A stretch of DNA of 64,000 bases from an uncultured Bacteroides sp. (GCA_900544075.1 UQTJ01000011.1:35455-99454), one strand, 5' to 3'. Positions 25,674 through 34,365 are shown, counted from the first letter of the stretch. The notes: generated from the sequence alone by a model not told the origin. Numbers and translations are program-made.

Positions 25674-27890
25674 TTAACCTCGGTTCACCTGTTTTACGCC
25701 TTTTACTGTTCTGAGTTTCTTTATCAGCACTTCCAGCTTGGAGATATCATCCACCATTACAGTAAGCATGCCGGAGAATAGTCCGTCGTGTGAATCTACA
25801 CTTATAGACCTCAGAAGGATATTGCTTTCCTTATTTATGATGGAAGTGATATTTGTCACTATACCTATATCATCATGTCCTACTATACGCAGCGTGATAG
25901 GATACTGTTTGCCCTGACTCTTTCCTGCCCATCTGGCGCGTACTATACGATAAGGAAAACGCGCCTTCATCTCCGGAGCATTAGGACAGTCGCATCGATG
26001 AATCTTGATTCCGCCGGATATAGTTACGAAACCGAAAACATCGTCGCCGTATATAGGGTTACAGCATTTTGCAAGATTGAAGTCTATACCTTTCAGATTC
26101 TGGTCTATGACCAATACATCATCTTTGTAATAGTCTTTAGTATCGGCATTCTGCTGCAGATTATATCCTTCGGCACTTCTGTAGATAATTTCTTCACGCT
26201 GTTCGGTTTCGCGTTTCTGCAATTCTAAATATTTCTCGATGATAACATTAACGTCGCTGCTTTCATCTGAAATGCTTTTATAGAAGTCAGTAACACTCTT
26301 GAAGCCCATTTTCTTTATGAGCCTCATTAATATGGCTTCATCGTATTCTATTTTCTTGTTCTTGAATTTGCGTTCGAGTGTTTCTTTGGCAAACTGAGTC
26401 TGGCGTGCGGTTATTTCCTTGAGTGCCTGGCGTATTTTTGTTCTTGCTTTTGAGGTAGTTACAAAATTCAGCCAGTCCTGTTTCGGAACCTGGGTGTTAG
26501 ATGTCATAATCTCTACCTGATCGCCACTGTTCAGTACCTGTTTGAGCTGTACATTCTTTCCGTTTACCTTCGCTCCGATACATTTACTTCCAAGATTGGT
26601 ATGGATTGTAAAGGCAAAATCAAGTATAGTTGCTCCCTGAGGCAGTTTGTACAAATCACCTTTTGGGGTGAACACGAACACTTCATCCTTGTAAAGGTCA
26701 AGCTTGAACTGATCCATGGCCTCGATGTCACTGTCTGCATTTTCCAGTGTTTCACGGATGGAGTTAAGCCACTCGTCGAGTCCTGTTTCTCCCTTAATAC
26801 CTTTATATCTCCAGTGTGCAGCCAAACCTTTCTCGGCTATCTCGTCCATTCTTTCAGTACGGATTTGTACTTCCACCCATTTACCCTCGGGGCCCATTAC
26901 AGTGATGTGCAAAGACTCATAACCGTTACTTTTCGGCACAGAAAGCCAGTCGCGCAGACGTTTCGGATTAGGCAGATACATATCTGTCACTATAGAATAA
27001 GCCTGCCAGCATTCCTGTTTTTCCTTGTCCAGCTCAGAGTCAAGAATAATTCTGATGGCAAACAAGTCATAAACGCCTTCAAAAGGACATCCCTGTTTCT
27101 TCATTTTCTGGTAGATGGAATGGATTGATTTTGTTCTTCCCTTCATGTGGAACTTCAATCCTGCTTCTTCCAGTTTCTTTTTTATAGGTTCTATGAACGC
27201 ATCGATATATTTGTCACGTGCCTTTTTGGTGGCATTCAGTTTTTCTTTGATGTGGTAGTACACATCGTGCTGAGTATATTTAAGTGATAAATCCTCGAGT
27301 TCCGATTTGAGTTTGTACAGTCCCAATTTATGGGCGAGTGGGGCATAGAGGTATGCCGCCTCGTTTGAAACCATAATTCTTGCCTCTTCGTTTTCAGAAT
27401 CTTTAATCTGTCGCATAAGGTTTACCCTGTCGGCTATTATAATAAGGATAACCCTCATGTCCTCTGCAAAGGAGAGCAGCAGATTTCTGAAGTTTTCCGA
27501 TTCTATGGTAGGACTTTTGGTGTACAGTTCATTTATCTTGACTAACCCTTTTATTATCCCCGCAACATCTTCGCCATATTCGTTTTTAACTTCTTCAAGC
27601 GTACAAAGATTATATTTCACCGATTCGTGCAGCATGATACCGAGAATGGATGCCCTGCGCATACCTATCTCTTCGGCAACAATTACTGCCGTCTGCATAT
27701 CTTTAATGATAGGATTCATTCCGAAAACATTTCTCGGAATACCGCCTCCTTTCATTACCTTTATCAGGTGAGATTTTATTTTTCTACAGTCGTCTTTCTG
27801 TAGTGTATCTTTGGACAGTCTGAGTAATTTTCTGTAGAGTGAGAAGAGCAGTTTCTTTTCATCACTGTTAAAAAAAGCAGTTTCTTCCAT
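25674..27890 (-). CDS. RelA/SpoT family (p)ppGpp synthetase with degenerate hydrolase site
   Basis: A 738-residue long-form RSH. The N-terminal HD domain is altered: the usual HDxxED reads H88-E89-S-V-K-Y, and the preceding metal-binding His position (HPL in canonical RSH) reads NPI. The synthetase domain is intact (VYDLFAIRII, PKSNGYESLHITV, WVEVQIRTERM). TGS (about 388-450), the Cys-rich region (AKCCNPIYGDD, HRCDCPNAP) and a C-terminal ACT domain (about 660-738) follow. I infer a synthetase-only enzyme making (p)ppGpp from GTP/GDP and ATP, with the true hydrolase elsewhere in the genome. Confidence 0.9.
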   Translation of the reverse strand: MEETAFFNSDEKKLLFSLYRKLLRLSKDTLQKDDCRKIKSHLIKVMKGGGIPRNVFGMNPIIKDMQTAVIVAEEIGMRRASILGIMLHESVKYNLCTLEEVKNEYGEDVAGIIKGLVKINELYTKSPTIESENFRNLLLSFAEDMRVILIIIADRVNLMRQIKDSENEEARIMVSNEAAYLYAPLAHKLGLYKLKSELEDLSLKYTQHDVYYHIKEKLNATKKARDKYIDAFIEPIKKKLEEAGLKFHMKGRTKSIHSIYQKMKKQGCPFEGVYDLFAIRIILDSELDKEKQECWQAYSIVTDMYLPNPKRLRDWLSVPKSNGYESLHITVMGPEGKWVEVQIRTERMDEIAEKGLAAHWRYKGIKGETGLDEWLNSIRETLENADSDIEAMDQFKLDLYKDEVFVFTPKGDLYKLPQGATILDFAFTIHTNLGSKCIGAKVNGKNVQLKQVLNSGDQVEIMTSNTQVPKQDWLNFVTTSKARTKIRQALKEITARQTQFAKETLERKFKNKKIEYDEAILMRLIKKMGFKSVTDFYKSISDESSDVNVIIEKYLELQKRETEQREEIIYRSAEGYNLQQNADTKDYYKDDVLVIDQNLKGIDFNLAKCCNPIYGDDVFGFVTISGGIKIHRCDCPNAPEMKARFPYRIVRARWAGKSQGKQYPITLRIVGHDDIGIVTNITSIINKESNILLRSISVDSHDGLFSGMLTVMVDDISKLEVLIKKLRTVKGVKQVNRG

Positions 27891-28019
27891 GGCTTTATCT
27901 TTTTTCTTTCGTGTAAAGGTAGTTTTTTTCCTGTTTATATTCGTTATATTTCGTCCTTTTTTATAATTTTGAGCACAATTCTATACTATTGAACAAATTC
28001 ATTACTTAATTTATACATT

Positions 28020-29540
28020 ATGTTAACACAAGAAGACAAAGATTTATTGGCCAAGAAAGGCATCTCCGAACAGCAGATTGCCGAACAGTTGGCTTGTTTC
28101 GAAAAAGGTTTTCCTTTCCTCAAATTATTTGCAGCTGCATCAGTTGAGAACCGTGGTATAATGCTTGCAGACGAAAAAGCCCAGAAAACATATCTTGCAG
28201 CATGGGACGCATATATGGAAGGTGACAAGAAAATTGTTAAGTTTGTTCCTGCCTCAGGTGCTGCCAGCCGTATGTTCAAGAATATGTTTGAATTCCTTGG
28301 AGCTGATTATGATGTTCCTACTACAGACTTCGAAAAGAAATTCTTCAGCAATATAAAGAATTTTGCTTTCTATGCCGACCTTGACGAGGCTTGTGTAAAG
28401 AATAACGGCAAGGGTATAGATGCTTTGATTTCTGAAGGTAATTACAAGGCTGTTGTTGCTAATCTTTTGGAAGCAGCCGGATTGAATTATGGAGCTTTGC
28501 CAAAGGGATTGCTGAAATTCCACAAGTATGAGAACGGTGTCCGTACTCCTCTTGAAGAACATTTGGTAGAAGGTGCTTTGTATGCAGCCGGAAAGAGTGG
28601 AGAAGTGAATGTACATTTTACTGTATCTACAGAACATCGTGAACTTTTTGCTAAGCTCGTAGATGAAAAAGTAGCTCAGTATGCTGCTAAATACGGAATA
28701 AAATACAATATCAGTTTCTCTGAACAGAAACCAAGCACAGATACAGTTGCTGCCGATATGGAAAACAAGCCTTTCCGTGATAACGGTAAACTGTTGTTCC
28801 GTCCGGGCGGTCATGGTGCGTTGATTGAAAATCTTAACGACCTTGATGCAGACGTTGTTTTTATCAAGAATATTGATAATGTTGTTCCTGACAGACTGAA
28901 AGCTGACACTGTAACTTATAAGAAATTGCTTGCCGGTGTATTGGTGACTTTGCAGAAACAGGCCTTTGAATATATGGAATTACTGGATAGCGGACATTAC
29001 CGTCATGATGAACTTGAAAACATTATCCGTTTTGTTCAGCAGCAACTCCATTGTCGTAAGGATGATATAAAGGATTTGGAAGATACTGATTTGGTAATAT
29101 ACTTGCGTAAGAAACTTAATCGTCCGATGCGTGTGTGCGGTATGGTTAAGAATGTAGGTGAGCCGGGCGGTGGTCCGTTCCTTGCATATAACCCTGACGG
29201 TTCTGTTTCTCTGCAGATTCTTGAAAGCTCTCAGATAGATATGAACGACCCTGAAAAGAAGGCTATGTTCGAAAAGGGTACACACTTTAATCCTGTAGAT
29301 TTGGTTTGTGCCGTTCGCGATTATAAGGGAAACAAGTTCAACCTGCTTAACTATGTAGACAAGGCTACAGGTTTCATCTCATATAAGTCTAAAGGCGGTA
29401 AGGAACTTAAAGCTCTGGAACTTCCTGGATTGTGGAACGGCTCAATGAGCGACTGGAGTACAGTCTTCGTTGAAGTACCTTTGAGCACTTTCAATCCGGT
29501 TAAGACTGTCAACGATTTGTTGAGAGAACAGCATCAATAA
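28020..29540 (+). CDS. DUF4301 family protein
   Basis: A 506-residue soluble protein without signal peptide. It begins MLTQEDKDLLAKKGISEQQIAEQL and carries KFVPASGAASRMFKNMFEFL (about 79-98), which fits a nucleotide or phosphate-binding loop, and LFRPGGHGALIENLNDL (about 260). These are hallmarks of DUF4301, a Bacteroidetes family resembling nucleotidyltransferases of the UDP-sugar pyrophosphorylase kind. The reaction is not established. It is transcribed alone, divergent from relA. Confidence 0.85.
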   Translation: MLTQEDKDLLAKKGISEQQIAEQLACFEKGFPFLKLFAAASVENRGIMLADEKAQKTYLAAWDAYMEGDKKIVKFVPASGAASRMFKNMFEFLGADYDVPTTDFEKKFFSNIKNFAFYADLDEACVKNNGKGIDALISEGNYKAVVANLLEAAGLNYGALPKGLLKFHKYENGVRTPLEEHLVEGALYAAGKSGEVNVHFTVSTEHRELFAKLVDEKVAQYAAKYGIKYNISFSEQKPSTDTVAADMENKPFRDNGKLLFRPGGHGALIENLNDLDADVVFIKNIDNVVPDRLKADTVTYKKLLAGVLVTLQKQAFEYMELLDSGHYRHDELENIIRFVQQQLHCRKDDIKDLEDTDLVIYLRKKLNRPMRVCGMVKNVGEPGGGPFLAYNPDGSVSLQILESSQIDMNDPEKKAMFEKGTHFNPVDLVCAVRDYKGNKFNLLNYVDKATGFISYKSKGGKELKALELPGLWNGSMSDWSTVFVEVPLSTFNPVKTVNDLLREQHQ

Positions 29541-29565
29541 TCTTTTTACAGATTTATAATATAGA

Positions 29566-29612
29566 ATATGCATGCAGTGTGGAGTTTCTCACAATCTGCA
29601 TGCATATTTTTT
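29566..29612. terminator. Bidirectional terminator between DUF4301 and GNAT genes
   Basis: ATATGCATGCAG (29566-29577) pairs with CTGCATGCATAT (29596-29607), continued by TGTG/CACA inside, then a T run. Confidence 0.85.
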
Positions 29613-29613
29613 A

Positions 29614-30114
29614 TTATTCAATATCAATAGCCATTATATAGTCATTCATATAGTATCCGCCACCTATATCGAAATCACCTTCGGAAACCTTCTTCATTCC
29701 CATATGCAGATAAAATCCTAAGGCAGGATTGTTGCGGTTCACATTCAGCTCCATTCTGCATGGCTTTTCATTTATTTCCTTTATAGCTTCCTTTGCCTTA
29801 CAGAACAATTGTTTTCCGATATGTTCCTTCTGGAATTCCGGCAGAACATATATTTTCTGCAAGTGAAACAAATTTTCTCCTTCTTTCTGTATGGATACAT
29901 ATCCGGCAGCCTTGTTGTCCACATATGCCAGATAGTAGATATGCCCTTCTTCTGTCATCTGTTTATGGAGATTCTCGGGCGAATACATCCAGTCCATCAT
30001 GTAGTCTATCTGTTCTTTGGTCAGGATATCCTTGTAAGTGGCAGGAAATGCTATCCATGCCAGTTCGTTTATCAGTTTGATATCCTCTGTTGTAGCTTTT
30101 CTGATATTGGTCAT
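29614..30114 (-). CDS. GNAT family N-acetyltransferase
   Basis: A 166-residue acetyl-CoA dependent acetyltransferase counted from ATG 30114 (MTNIRKATTEDIKLINEL). Motif A is IYVLPEFQKEHIGKQLF, the acetyl-CoA loop, and NPALGFYLHMGMKKV is motif B. The substrate is unknown. Longer starts exist at ATG 30120 and at GTG 30144, but the GTG overlaps the -7 element TACTTTTG (30144-30151), so translation must begin downstream of it. Confidence 0.88.
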   Translation of the reverse strand: MTNIRKATTEDIKLINELAWIAFPATYKDILTKEQIDYMMDWMYSPENLHKQMTEEGHIYYLAYVDNKAAGYVSIQKEGENLFHLQKIYVLPEFQKEHIGKQLFCKAKEAIKEINEKPCRMELNVNRNNPALGFYLHMGMKKVSEGDFDIGGGYYMNDYIMAIDIE

Positions 30115-30143
30115 AAGCATGTTTTTTTTTAGTTGTACTCTCA

Positions 30144-30151
30144 CAAAAGTA
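30144..30151 (-). promoter_or_regulatory. -7 element (TACTTTTG) for the GNAT gene
   Basis: A TAnnTTTG match on the minus strand, 24-30 bp before the candidate ATGs. It excludes the upstream GTG as a start on this transcript. Confidence 0.5.
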
Positions 30152-30248
30152 CGTTTTTATCAGGCTGATTGTGATTCTTCTTTAGTTAATTGTTTTAAAA
30201 ATAAGAAATTTTCAAGTACTTTGCAATACAAGGTAATCTAATAATGCA

Positions 30249-30256
30249 TATATTTG
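30249..30256 (+). promoter_or_regulatory. -7 element (TATATTTG) for the padR-pspC operon
   Basis: A TAnnTTTG match 31 bp before the ATG at 30287. A TTTG at 30220-30223 is 25 bp upstream, rather far for a -33 box. Confidence 0.5.
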
Positions 30257-30286
30257 TGCCATACAAACAAAGTAATACTGATAATC

Positions 30287-30634
30287 ATGAATGTTGACAA
30301 TGTAAAATCTCAGATGCGAAAGGGGATGCTTGAGTACTGCATACTGCTTTTGCTTCACAGAGAGCCTTCGTATGCGTCGGATATAATCCAGAAACTGAAG
30401 GATGCAAAGCTTATAGTAGTGGAAGGGACACTCTATCCATTGCTTACCAGACTGAAGAATGACGGGCTTCTGTCGTATGAGTGGGTTGAATCTACTCAGG
30501 GACCGCCACGTAAATACTACAAACTTACCTCTGATGGGGAAGGGGTGCTATCTGAGTTGGAAACGGCGTGGGACGAACTTTCCAATACGGTAAATCATTT
30601 AAGAAACGAACTTTTAACAATTGAATTAAAATGA
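30287..30634 (+). CDS. PadR family transcriptional regulator
   Basis: A 115-residue winged-helix protein: MRKGMLEYCILLLLHREPSYASDIIQKL, then VVEGTLYPLLTRLKNDGLLSYEW and GPPRKYYKLTSDG, the conserved PadR wing. The ATG at 30287 is the natural start; the longer frame from 30254 would begin within the -7 element. It overlaps the PspC gene by four bases (ATGA) and most likely autoregulates that operon in response to envelope stress. Confidence 0.93.
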   Translation: MNVDNVKSQMRKGMLEYCILLLLHREPSYASDIIQKLKDAKLIVVEGTLYPLLTRLKNDGLLSYEWVESTQGPPRKYYKLTSDGEGVLSELETAWDELSNTVNHLRNELLTIELK

Positions 30635-31704
30635 AAAAGACATTGACAGTTAATTTAGGTGGTACAGTTTATCACATAGATGAAGATGCATATGTATTGT
30701 TGGATAATTATCTGAATAATCTGAAATACCATTTCCGCAGTGAAACTGATGCCGATGAAATAGTAAAGGATATGGAAAACCGTATAGCGGAACTGTTTTC
30801 CGAATATATCAACCACGGCCAGCAGGTCATAACCATAGAGAATGTAGAGGAGGTTATAGCCCGTATGGGTAAACCGGAGGAAATCAATTCGGAAAATGAC
30901 TCAAACGGCAATGGTGATGATTCGTACAGAACTTCGGATAACGACGGGTCGCCTAAACGCCGTCTGTTCAGAAATCCGGATGACAGAGTCCTTGGTGGAG
31001 TAGTATCAGGGCTTGCCGCATATTTCGGATGGGATGTGGCATGGACACGTATTGCTGTTTTGATTTGTGGTATATTCCTGCATGGATTTATATTGGCATA
31101 TATCATTGCGTGGATTATAATTCCACCGGCACGTACAGCTACAGAGAAACTTCAGATGAAGGGCGAACCGGTGAATATGGAAAATATAGGAAAGACAGTA
31201 ACCGATGGTTTCGAAAGGATGAATGACTATGTACATTCTGACAAACCTCGTACGTTTATCCAAAAACTTGGAAATGTATTCTTTTCTGTGATAGGTTTCT
31301 TTATTAAGTTGGCTATTGTAATACTTGCGATATGTTGTGCTCCGGTAGTGATAGTTGCATTGATTGTACTTTTTGCCTTGCTGATGGCTGCTACAGGAGT
31401 GCTGGTCAGTGTACCGGCATTTTTCTATGAGGCATTGCCTTACATCAACTGGGACACTGTCGGGACATCTGCTGGTCTTGCAGTTACGATGGTAGTTTGC
31501 GGACTGCTGCTGATAGGAATCCCTGTGGTAGGCCTTATCCATCTTATATTACATCTTGCTGGAAAGAAAGAGCCTATGCCCACTTCGATGAAGGTAGTTA
31601 TGATATTATTATGGATAGTAGCGGCTTCGGTAAGTATAGTGTTGGTTTCGCAGGCACCGTTCATTATTCACCCTTCACATTTTCTAATTGACAGTTTCTT
31701 ATAG
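30631..31704 (+). CDS. PspC domain envelope stress membrane protein
   Basis: A 357-residue protein. The N-terminal ~100 residues are soluble and start MKKTLTVNLGGTVYHIDEDAY, a leader seen before PspC in Bacteroidetes. The PspC domain (about 107-170: RRLFRNPDDRVLGGVVSGLAAYFGWDVAWTR then a membrane helix) is followed by three or four further membrane helices up to the C-terminus. It probably senses or protects membrane integrity. It is coupled to the PadR gene by a four-base overlap. Confidence 0.9.
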   Translation: MKKTLTVNLGGTVYHIDEDAYVLLDNYLNNLKYHFRSETDADEIVKDMENRIAELFSEYINHGQQVITIENVEEVIARMGKPEEINSENDSNGNGDDSYRTSDNDGSPKRRLFRNPDDRVLGGVVSGLAAYFGWDVAWTRIAVLICGIFLHGFILAYIIAWIIIPPARTATEKLQMKGEPVNMENIGKTVTDGFERMNDYVHSDKPRTFIQKLGNVFFSVIGFFIKLAIVILAICCAPVVIVALIVLFALLMAATGVLVSVPAFFYEALPYINWDTVGTSAGLAVTMVVCGLLLIGIPVVGLIHLILHLAGKKEPMPTSMKVVMILLWIVAASVSIVLVSQAPFIIHPSHFLIDSFL

Positions 31705-31713
31705 TCTGAATGT

Positions 31714-31742
31714 ATAACATTTTCGGAAAAATGTTATCTTTG
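31714..31742 (+). promoter_or_regulatory. Palindrome overlapping the -7 element of purT
   Basis: ATAACATTTT (31714-31723) and AAAATGTTAT (31728-31737) form a perfect inverted repeat around CGGA. The -7 element TATCTTTG (31735-31742) overlaps its right arm. It could be an operator for purT or, less likely, a weak terminator for the PspC gene. Confidence 0.55.
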
Positions 31743-31771
31743 CAGACATATAGATAAAAACTCTTATAATT

Positions 31772-32941
31772 ATGACTAAAAAAATACTTTTGCTTGGCTC
31801 CGGAGAATTGGGTAAGGAGTTTGTAATTGCTGCCAAAAGATTGGGACAGTATGTAATTGCATGTGATTCTTATGCCGGTGCACCCGCAATGCAGGTTGCC
31901 GACGCGTGTGAGGTGTTCAGTATGCTTGATGGAGATGCGCTTGACAAGGTTGTAGCAAAATATCGTCCTGATATTATTGTTCCTGAGATTGAGGCTATTC
32001 GTACAGAACGTCTTTTCCATCTGGAGAAGGAAGGTATTCAGGTTGTTCCAAGTGCCAGAGCCGTGAACTTTACTATGAACCGTAAAGAGATACGTGATCT
32101 TGCTGCAAAAGAATTAGGACTTAAGACAGCCAAATATTTCTATGCCAAATCATACGAAGAACTCAAGGAGGCTGCAGAGAAGATAGGTTATCCTTGTGTT
32201 ATCAAACCATTGATGTCATCTTCAGGTAAGGGACAGTCTGTTGCCAAAGGTCCTGAAGACTTACAGTATTCATGGGATTATGGATGCAGCGGAAGCCGTG
32301 GCGATATCAAGGAACTCATTGTAGAAGAATTTATCAAGTTCGACAGCGAAATAACACTTCTTACTGTAACTCAGAAGAACGGTCCTACATTGTTCTGTCC
32401 TCCTATAGGTCATGTACAGAAGGGTGGCGACTACCGCGAAAGTTTCCAGCCTGCACGCATCGCTCCTGAACACTTGGCTGAGGCACAGCAGATGGCTGCA
32501 AAAGTAACTGAAGCCCTTACTGGTTACGGACTTTGGGGAGTAGAGTTTTTCCTGAGCCACGATAATGGCGTTTACTTCTCAGAACTTTCTCCACGTCCAC
32601 ATGACACAGGTATGGTGACACTGGCAAATACTCAGAACCTTAACGAATTCGAACTTCATCTATATGCTATCCTCGGATTGCCTATACCGGGAATCACTCA
32701 GGAACATATCGGTGCAAGTGCCGTTATTCTTTCACCAATAGCGAGCAAGGACGCTCCTCGCTATAAGGGTATAGAAAATGTATGTTCTCAGCCTGACACA
32801 TACTTGCGTATATTCGGTAAGCCATATACAAAGCTTAACCGTCGTATGGGCGTAGTAGTCTGCTATGATAAGGTAGGCGGTGACCTTGATGCACTCCGTG
32901 ACAAATGTAAGTCACTTGCCGACAAAGTTGAGGTATATTGA
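31772..32941 (+). CDS. purT: Formate-dependent phosphoribosylglycinamide formyltransferase
   Basis: An ATP-grasp enzyme that formylates GAR from free formate and ATP in purine synthesis. At 389 residues it has the N-terminal LLLGSGELGKEFVIAAKRLGQ, the central PCVIKPLMSSSGKGQSV ATP lid, EITLLTV, and the catalytic acidic segment GVEFFLSHDNGVYFSELSPRPHDTGMVT. It uses formate rather than formyl-tetrahydrofolate, which fits an anaerobe with available formate. An operator-like palindrome overlaps its -7 element. Directly after the stop a repeat array begins. Confidence 0.96.
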   Translation: MTKKILLLGSGELGKEFVIAAKRLGQYVIACDSYAGAPAMQVADACEVFSMLDGDALDKVVAKYRPDIIVPEIEAIRTERLFHLEKEGIQVVPSARAVNFTMNRKEIRDLAAKELGLKTAKYFYAKSYEELKEAAEKIGYPCVIKPLMSSSGKGQSVAKGPEDLQYSWDYGCSGSRGDIKELIVEEFIKFDSEITLLTVTQKNGPTLFCPPIGHVQKGGDYRESFQPARIAPEHLAEAQQMAAKVTEALTGYGLWGVEFFLSHDNGVYFSELSPRPHDTGMVTLANTQNLNEFELHLYAILGLPIPGITQEHIGASAVILSPIASKDAPRYKGIENVCSQPDTYLRIFGKPYTKLNRRMGVVVCYDKVGGDLDALRDKCKSLADKVEVY

Positions 32942-32947
32942 TACGTC

Positions 32948-33046
32948 TGAATAGTAAATAAACGGAAATTAAATGCGTGCTAAACGCTGAATGAACGTTG
33001 GATGAACGCCCGCTGAACATCGGATGAACCTGGTGTACGGCGGGCG
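32948..33046 (+). repeat. Array of 11-bp units (nine units) after purT
   Basis: Starting six bases past the purT stop, consecutive 11-mers keep exact phase for 99 bp. Eight start TAAA or TGAA, for example TAAACGGAAAT (32959-32969), TGAACGTTGGA (32992-33002) and TGAACATCGGA (33014-33024); the ninth is diverged. AACGCCCGC (33005-33013) can pair with GCGGGCGTT (33040-33048), but there is no T run, so it is not a classical terminator. Confidence 0.75.
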
Positions 33047-33055
33047 TTACTATTG

Positions 33056-34225
33056 TTATTCTTCTTTCATAAAGAAGTTGCAAAATTCTTTTAGTTGTTC
33101 TTGCATACGTTCCTGTGGAATAAGGATACGTTTGTATTCTGCAATCATAGTAGGACTCATGCTACGGCTCATGGCATATTCTACTACAACTCGGTCTGAT
33201 TCCGGGCAAAGAATGATACCTATAGATGGATTTTCATTGGAACGTTTCACATCCCTGTCGAGTGCTTCCAGATAAAATTCCAATTGGCCAAGATCTTTAG
33301 GATGGAATTTTGTCTTTTTCAGTTCTACAGCTACAAGTGCCTGTAAACCTCTATGAAAGAATAGCAAATCAGCTTTGTAAGTAGATGAGCCTACATTTAA
33401 ACGGTATTCCTGATCCATAAATATGAAATCTTTTCCAAGTTCAAGAATAAACTGTTTCATGTGTTCTATCAGTCCGTTTCTCAATTTTGTTTCACTGTGC
33501 TTTTTCGGTAGTCCGAGGAAATCTACAAACAGTGTATCTTTAAACATTATCGGGGCATCGGGATAAATCTCAAGCATACCTTTCGATATATTACTTTTAT
33601 TACTTAGAAGTGTTGCGTATGTCTGGTTGGATATGCAACGTTGCAGTTCCCTCTTTACCAAATGTTCTTTGTGAGCATAAAGGATATAAAACAGACGTTC
33701 TTCCTGACTATGACATCGGCACAATATCTCAACGTGATTAGTCAATGTGGTCAAATTCAGCAGGCTCATAAATTGTCCAGTTTTTGGCTGGACAATTTCG
33801 TCATTGTTTACCGTCAATTGTCCAGATGTTGTTTGGACAATTTCATTAGCATTTACCAAAACCTCTTCCGTTAATTGTGCAGTTTTAGGCTGCACAATTC
33901 CATTGGAAAAGAATTGTTGTACGGTGTTTCTGAACGCTTCTGAAGAATATTCGTCATAAAACATCACCATATTGTAAATACTGCTGCGGCTGTATCCTTT
34001 TAAATCCGGATGTCGGGAACGAATGAATTCGGAAAGTTGTGAAACTACTTTACTTCCCCATTCTTCACTTTTCAGTTTTTCTGAAACGTAACGTCCAACA
34101 TTCCATGCTGTGAGTAACAACTCTTCATTTACTGCTTTAGATGCACGGCTACGATGCTTAAGTATAATATCAACTACCTTGCCAAACTGATATTCCTGAG
34201 ACTGTATAATATTTTTGTCTTCCAT
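33056..34225 (-). CDS. YhcG-type PDDEXK nuclease family protein (DUF1016)
   Basis: A 389-residue protein. The N-terminal DUF1016 helical domain (about 15-100) shows LLTAWNVGRYVSEKLKSEEWG and SEFIRSRHPDLKGYSRSSIYNMV. The C-terminal PDDEXK-like domain (about 210-385) has the catalytic-type sequence YKADLLFFHRGLQALVAVELKK (D..ExK) and FLGLPKKHSETKLRNGLIEHM. Between them lies an unusual linker with three related peptides (QPKTAQL, QTTSGQL, QPKTGQF) coded by three hairpin-forming repeats. The family is often seen near defence and mobile genes, but the function is not settled. A TATCTTTG -7 element is at 34343-34350. Confidence 0.88.
   Translation of the reverse strand: MEDKNIIQSQEYQFGKVVDIILKHRSRASKAVNEELLLTAWNVGRYVSEKLKSEEWGSKVVSQLSEFIRSRHPDLKGYSRSSIYNMVMFYDEYSSEAFRNTVQQFFSNGIVQPKTAQLTEEVLVNANEIVQTTSGQLTVNNDEIVQPKTGQFMSLLNLTTLTNHVEILCRCHSQEERLFYILYAHKEHLVKRELQRCISNQTYATLLSNKSNISKGMLEIYPDAPIMFKDTLFVDFLGLPKKHSETKLRNGLIEHMKQFILELGKDFIFMDQEYRLNVGSSTYKADLLFFHRGLQALVAVELKKTKFHPKDLGQLEFYLEALDRDVKRSNENPSIGIILCPESDRVVVEYAMSRSMSPTMIAEYKRILIPQERMQEQLKEFCNFFMKEE
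33771..33899 (-). repeat. Three self-complementary repeats inside the YhcG gene
   Basis: AATTGTCCAG (33771-33780) pairs with CTGGACAATT (33788-33797); AATTGTCCA (33816-33824) with TGGACAATT (33834-33842); AATTGTGCAG (33873-33882) with CTGCACAATT (33890-33899). Loops are seven to nine bases. The third copy has changed one base in each arm so pairing is kept. They are in frame and code for a linker peptide. Confidence 0.8.
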
Positions 34226-34342
34226 AAACTTCTCCTTTCGTGTATTTTAAATTCATGATGAGGATTTCTCCTGAGCGTAAACAAATGGCAGTTACGTCTT
34301 TTAATTCTATTTAAACCAGCCCTATTTATCAAGCCTTAAGCA

Positions 34343-34350
34343 CAAAGATA
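34343..34350 (-). promoter_or_regulatory. -7 element (TATCTTTG) for the YhcG gene
   Basis: A perfect TAnnTTTG match on the minus strand 118 bp before the ATG. Its -33 position would fall in or next to the 34366-34420 repeat array; no TTG is seen at the usual distance. Confidence 0.45.
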
Positions 34351-34365
34351 ATTAATTATATTTTA

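Noticed and set aside
26601..27128. A 175-codon plus-strand frame inside relA
   Set aside because: Antisense shadow of the conserved synthetase domain.
32948..33046. CRISPR array or simple microsatellite
   Set aside because: Units are 11 bp with only a short conserved start and no spacer/repeat structure; no cas genes are nearby, and unit tails differ too much for slippage.
33771..33899. Transcription terminators
   Set aside because: The hairpins are inside an open, conserved reading frame and have no T run.
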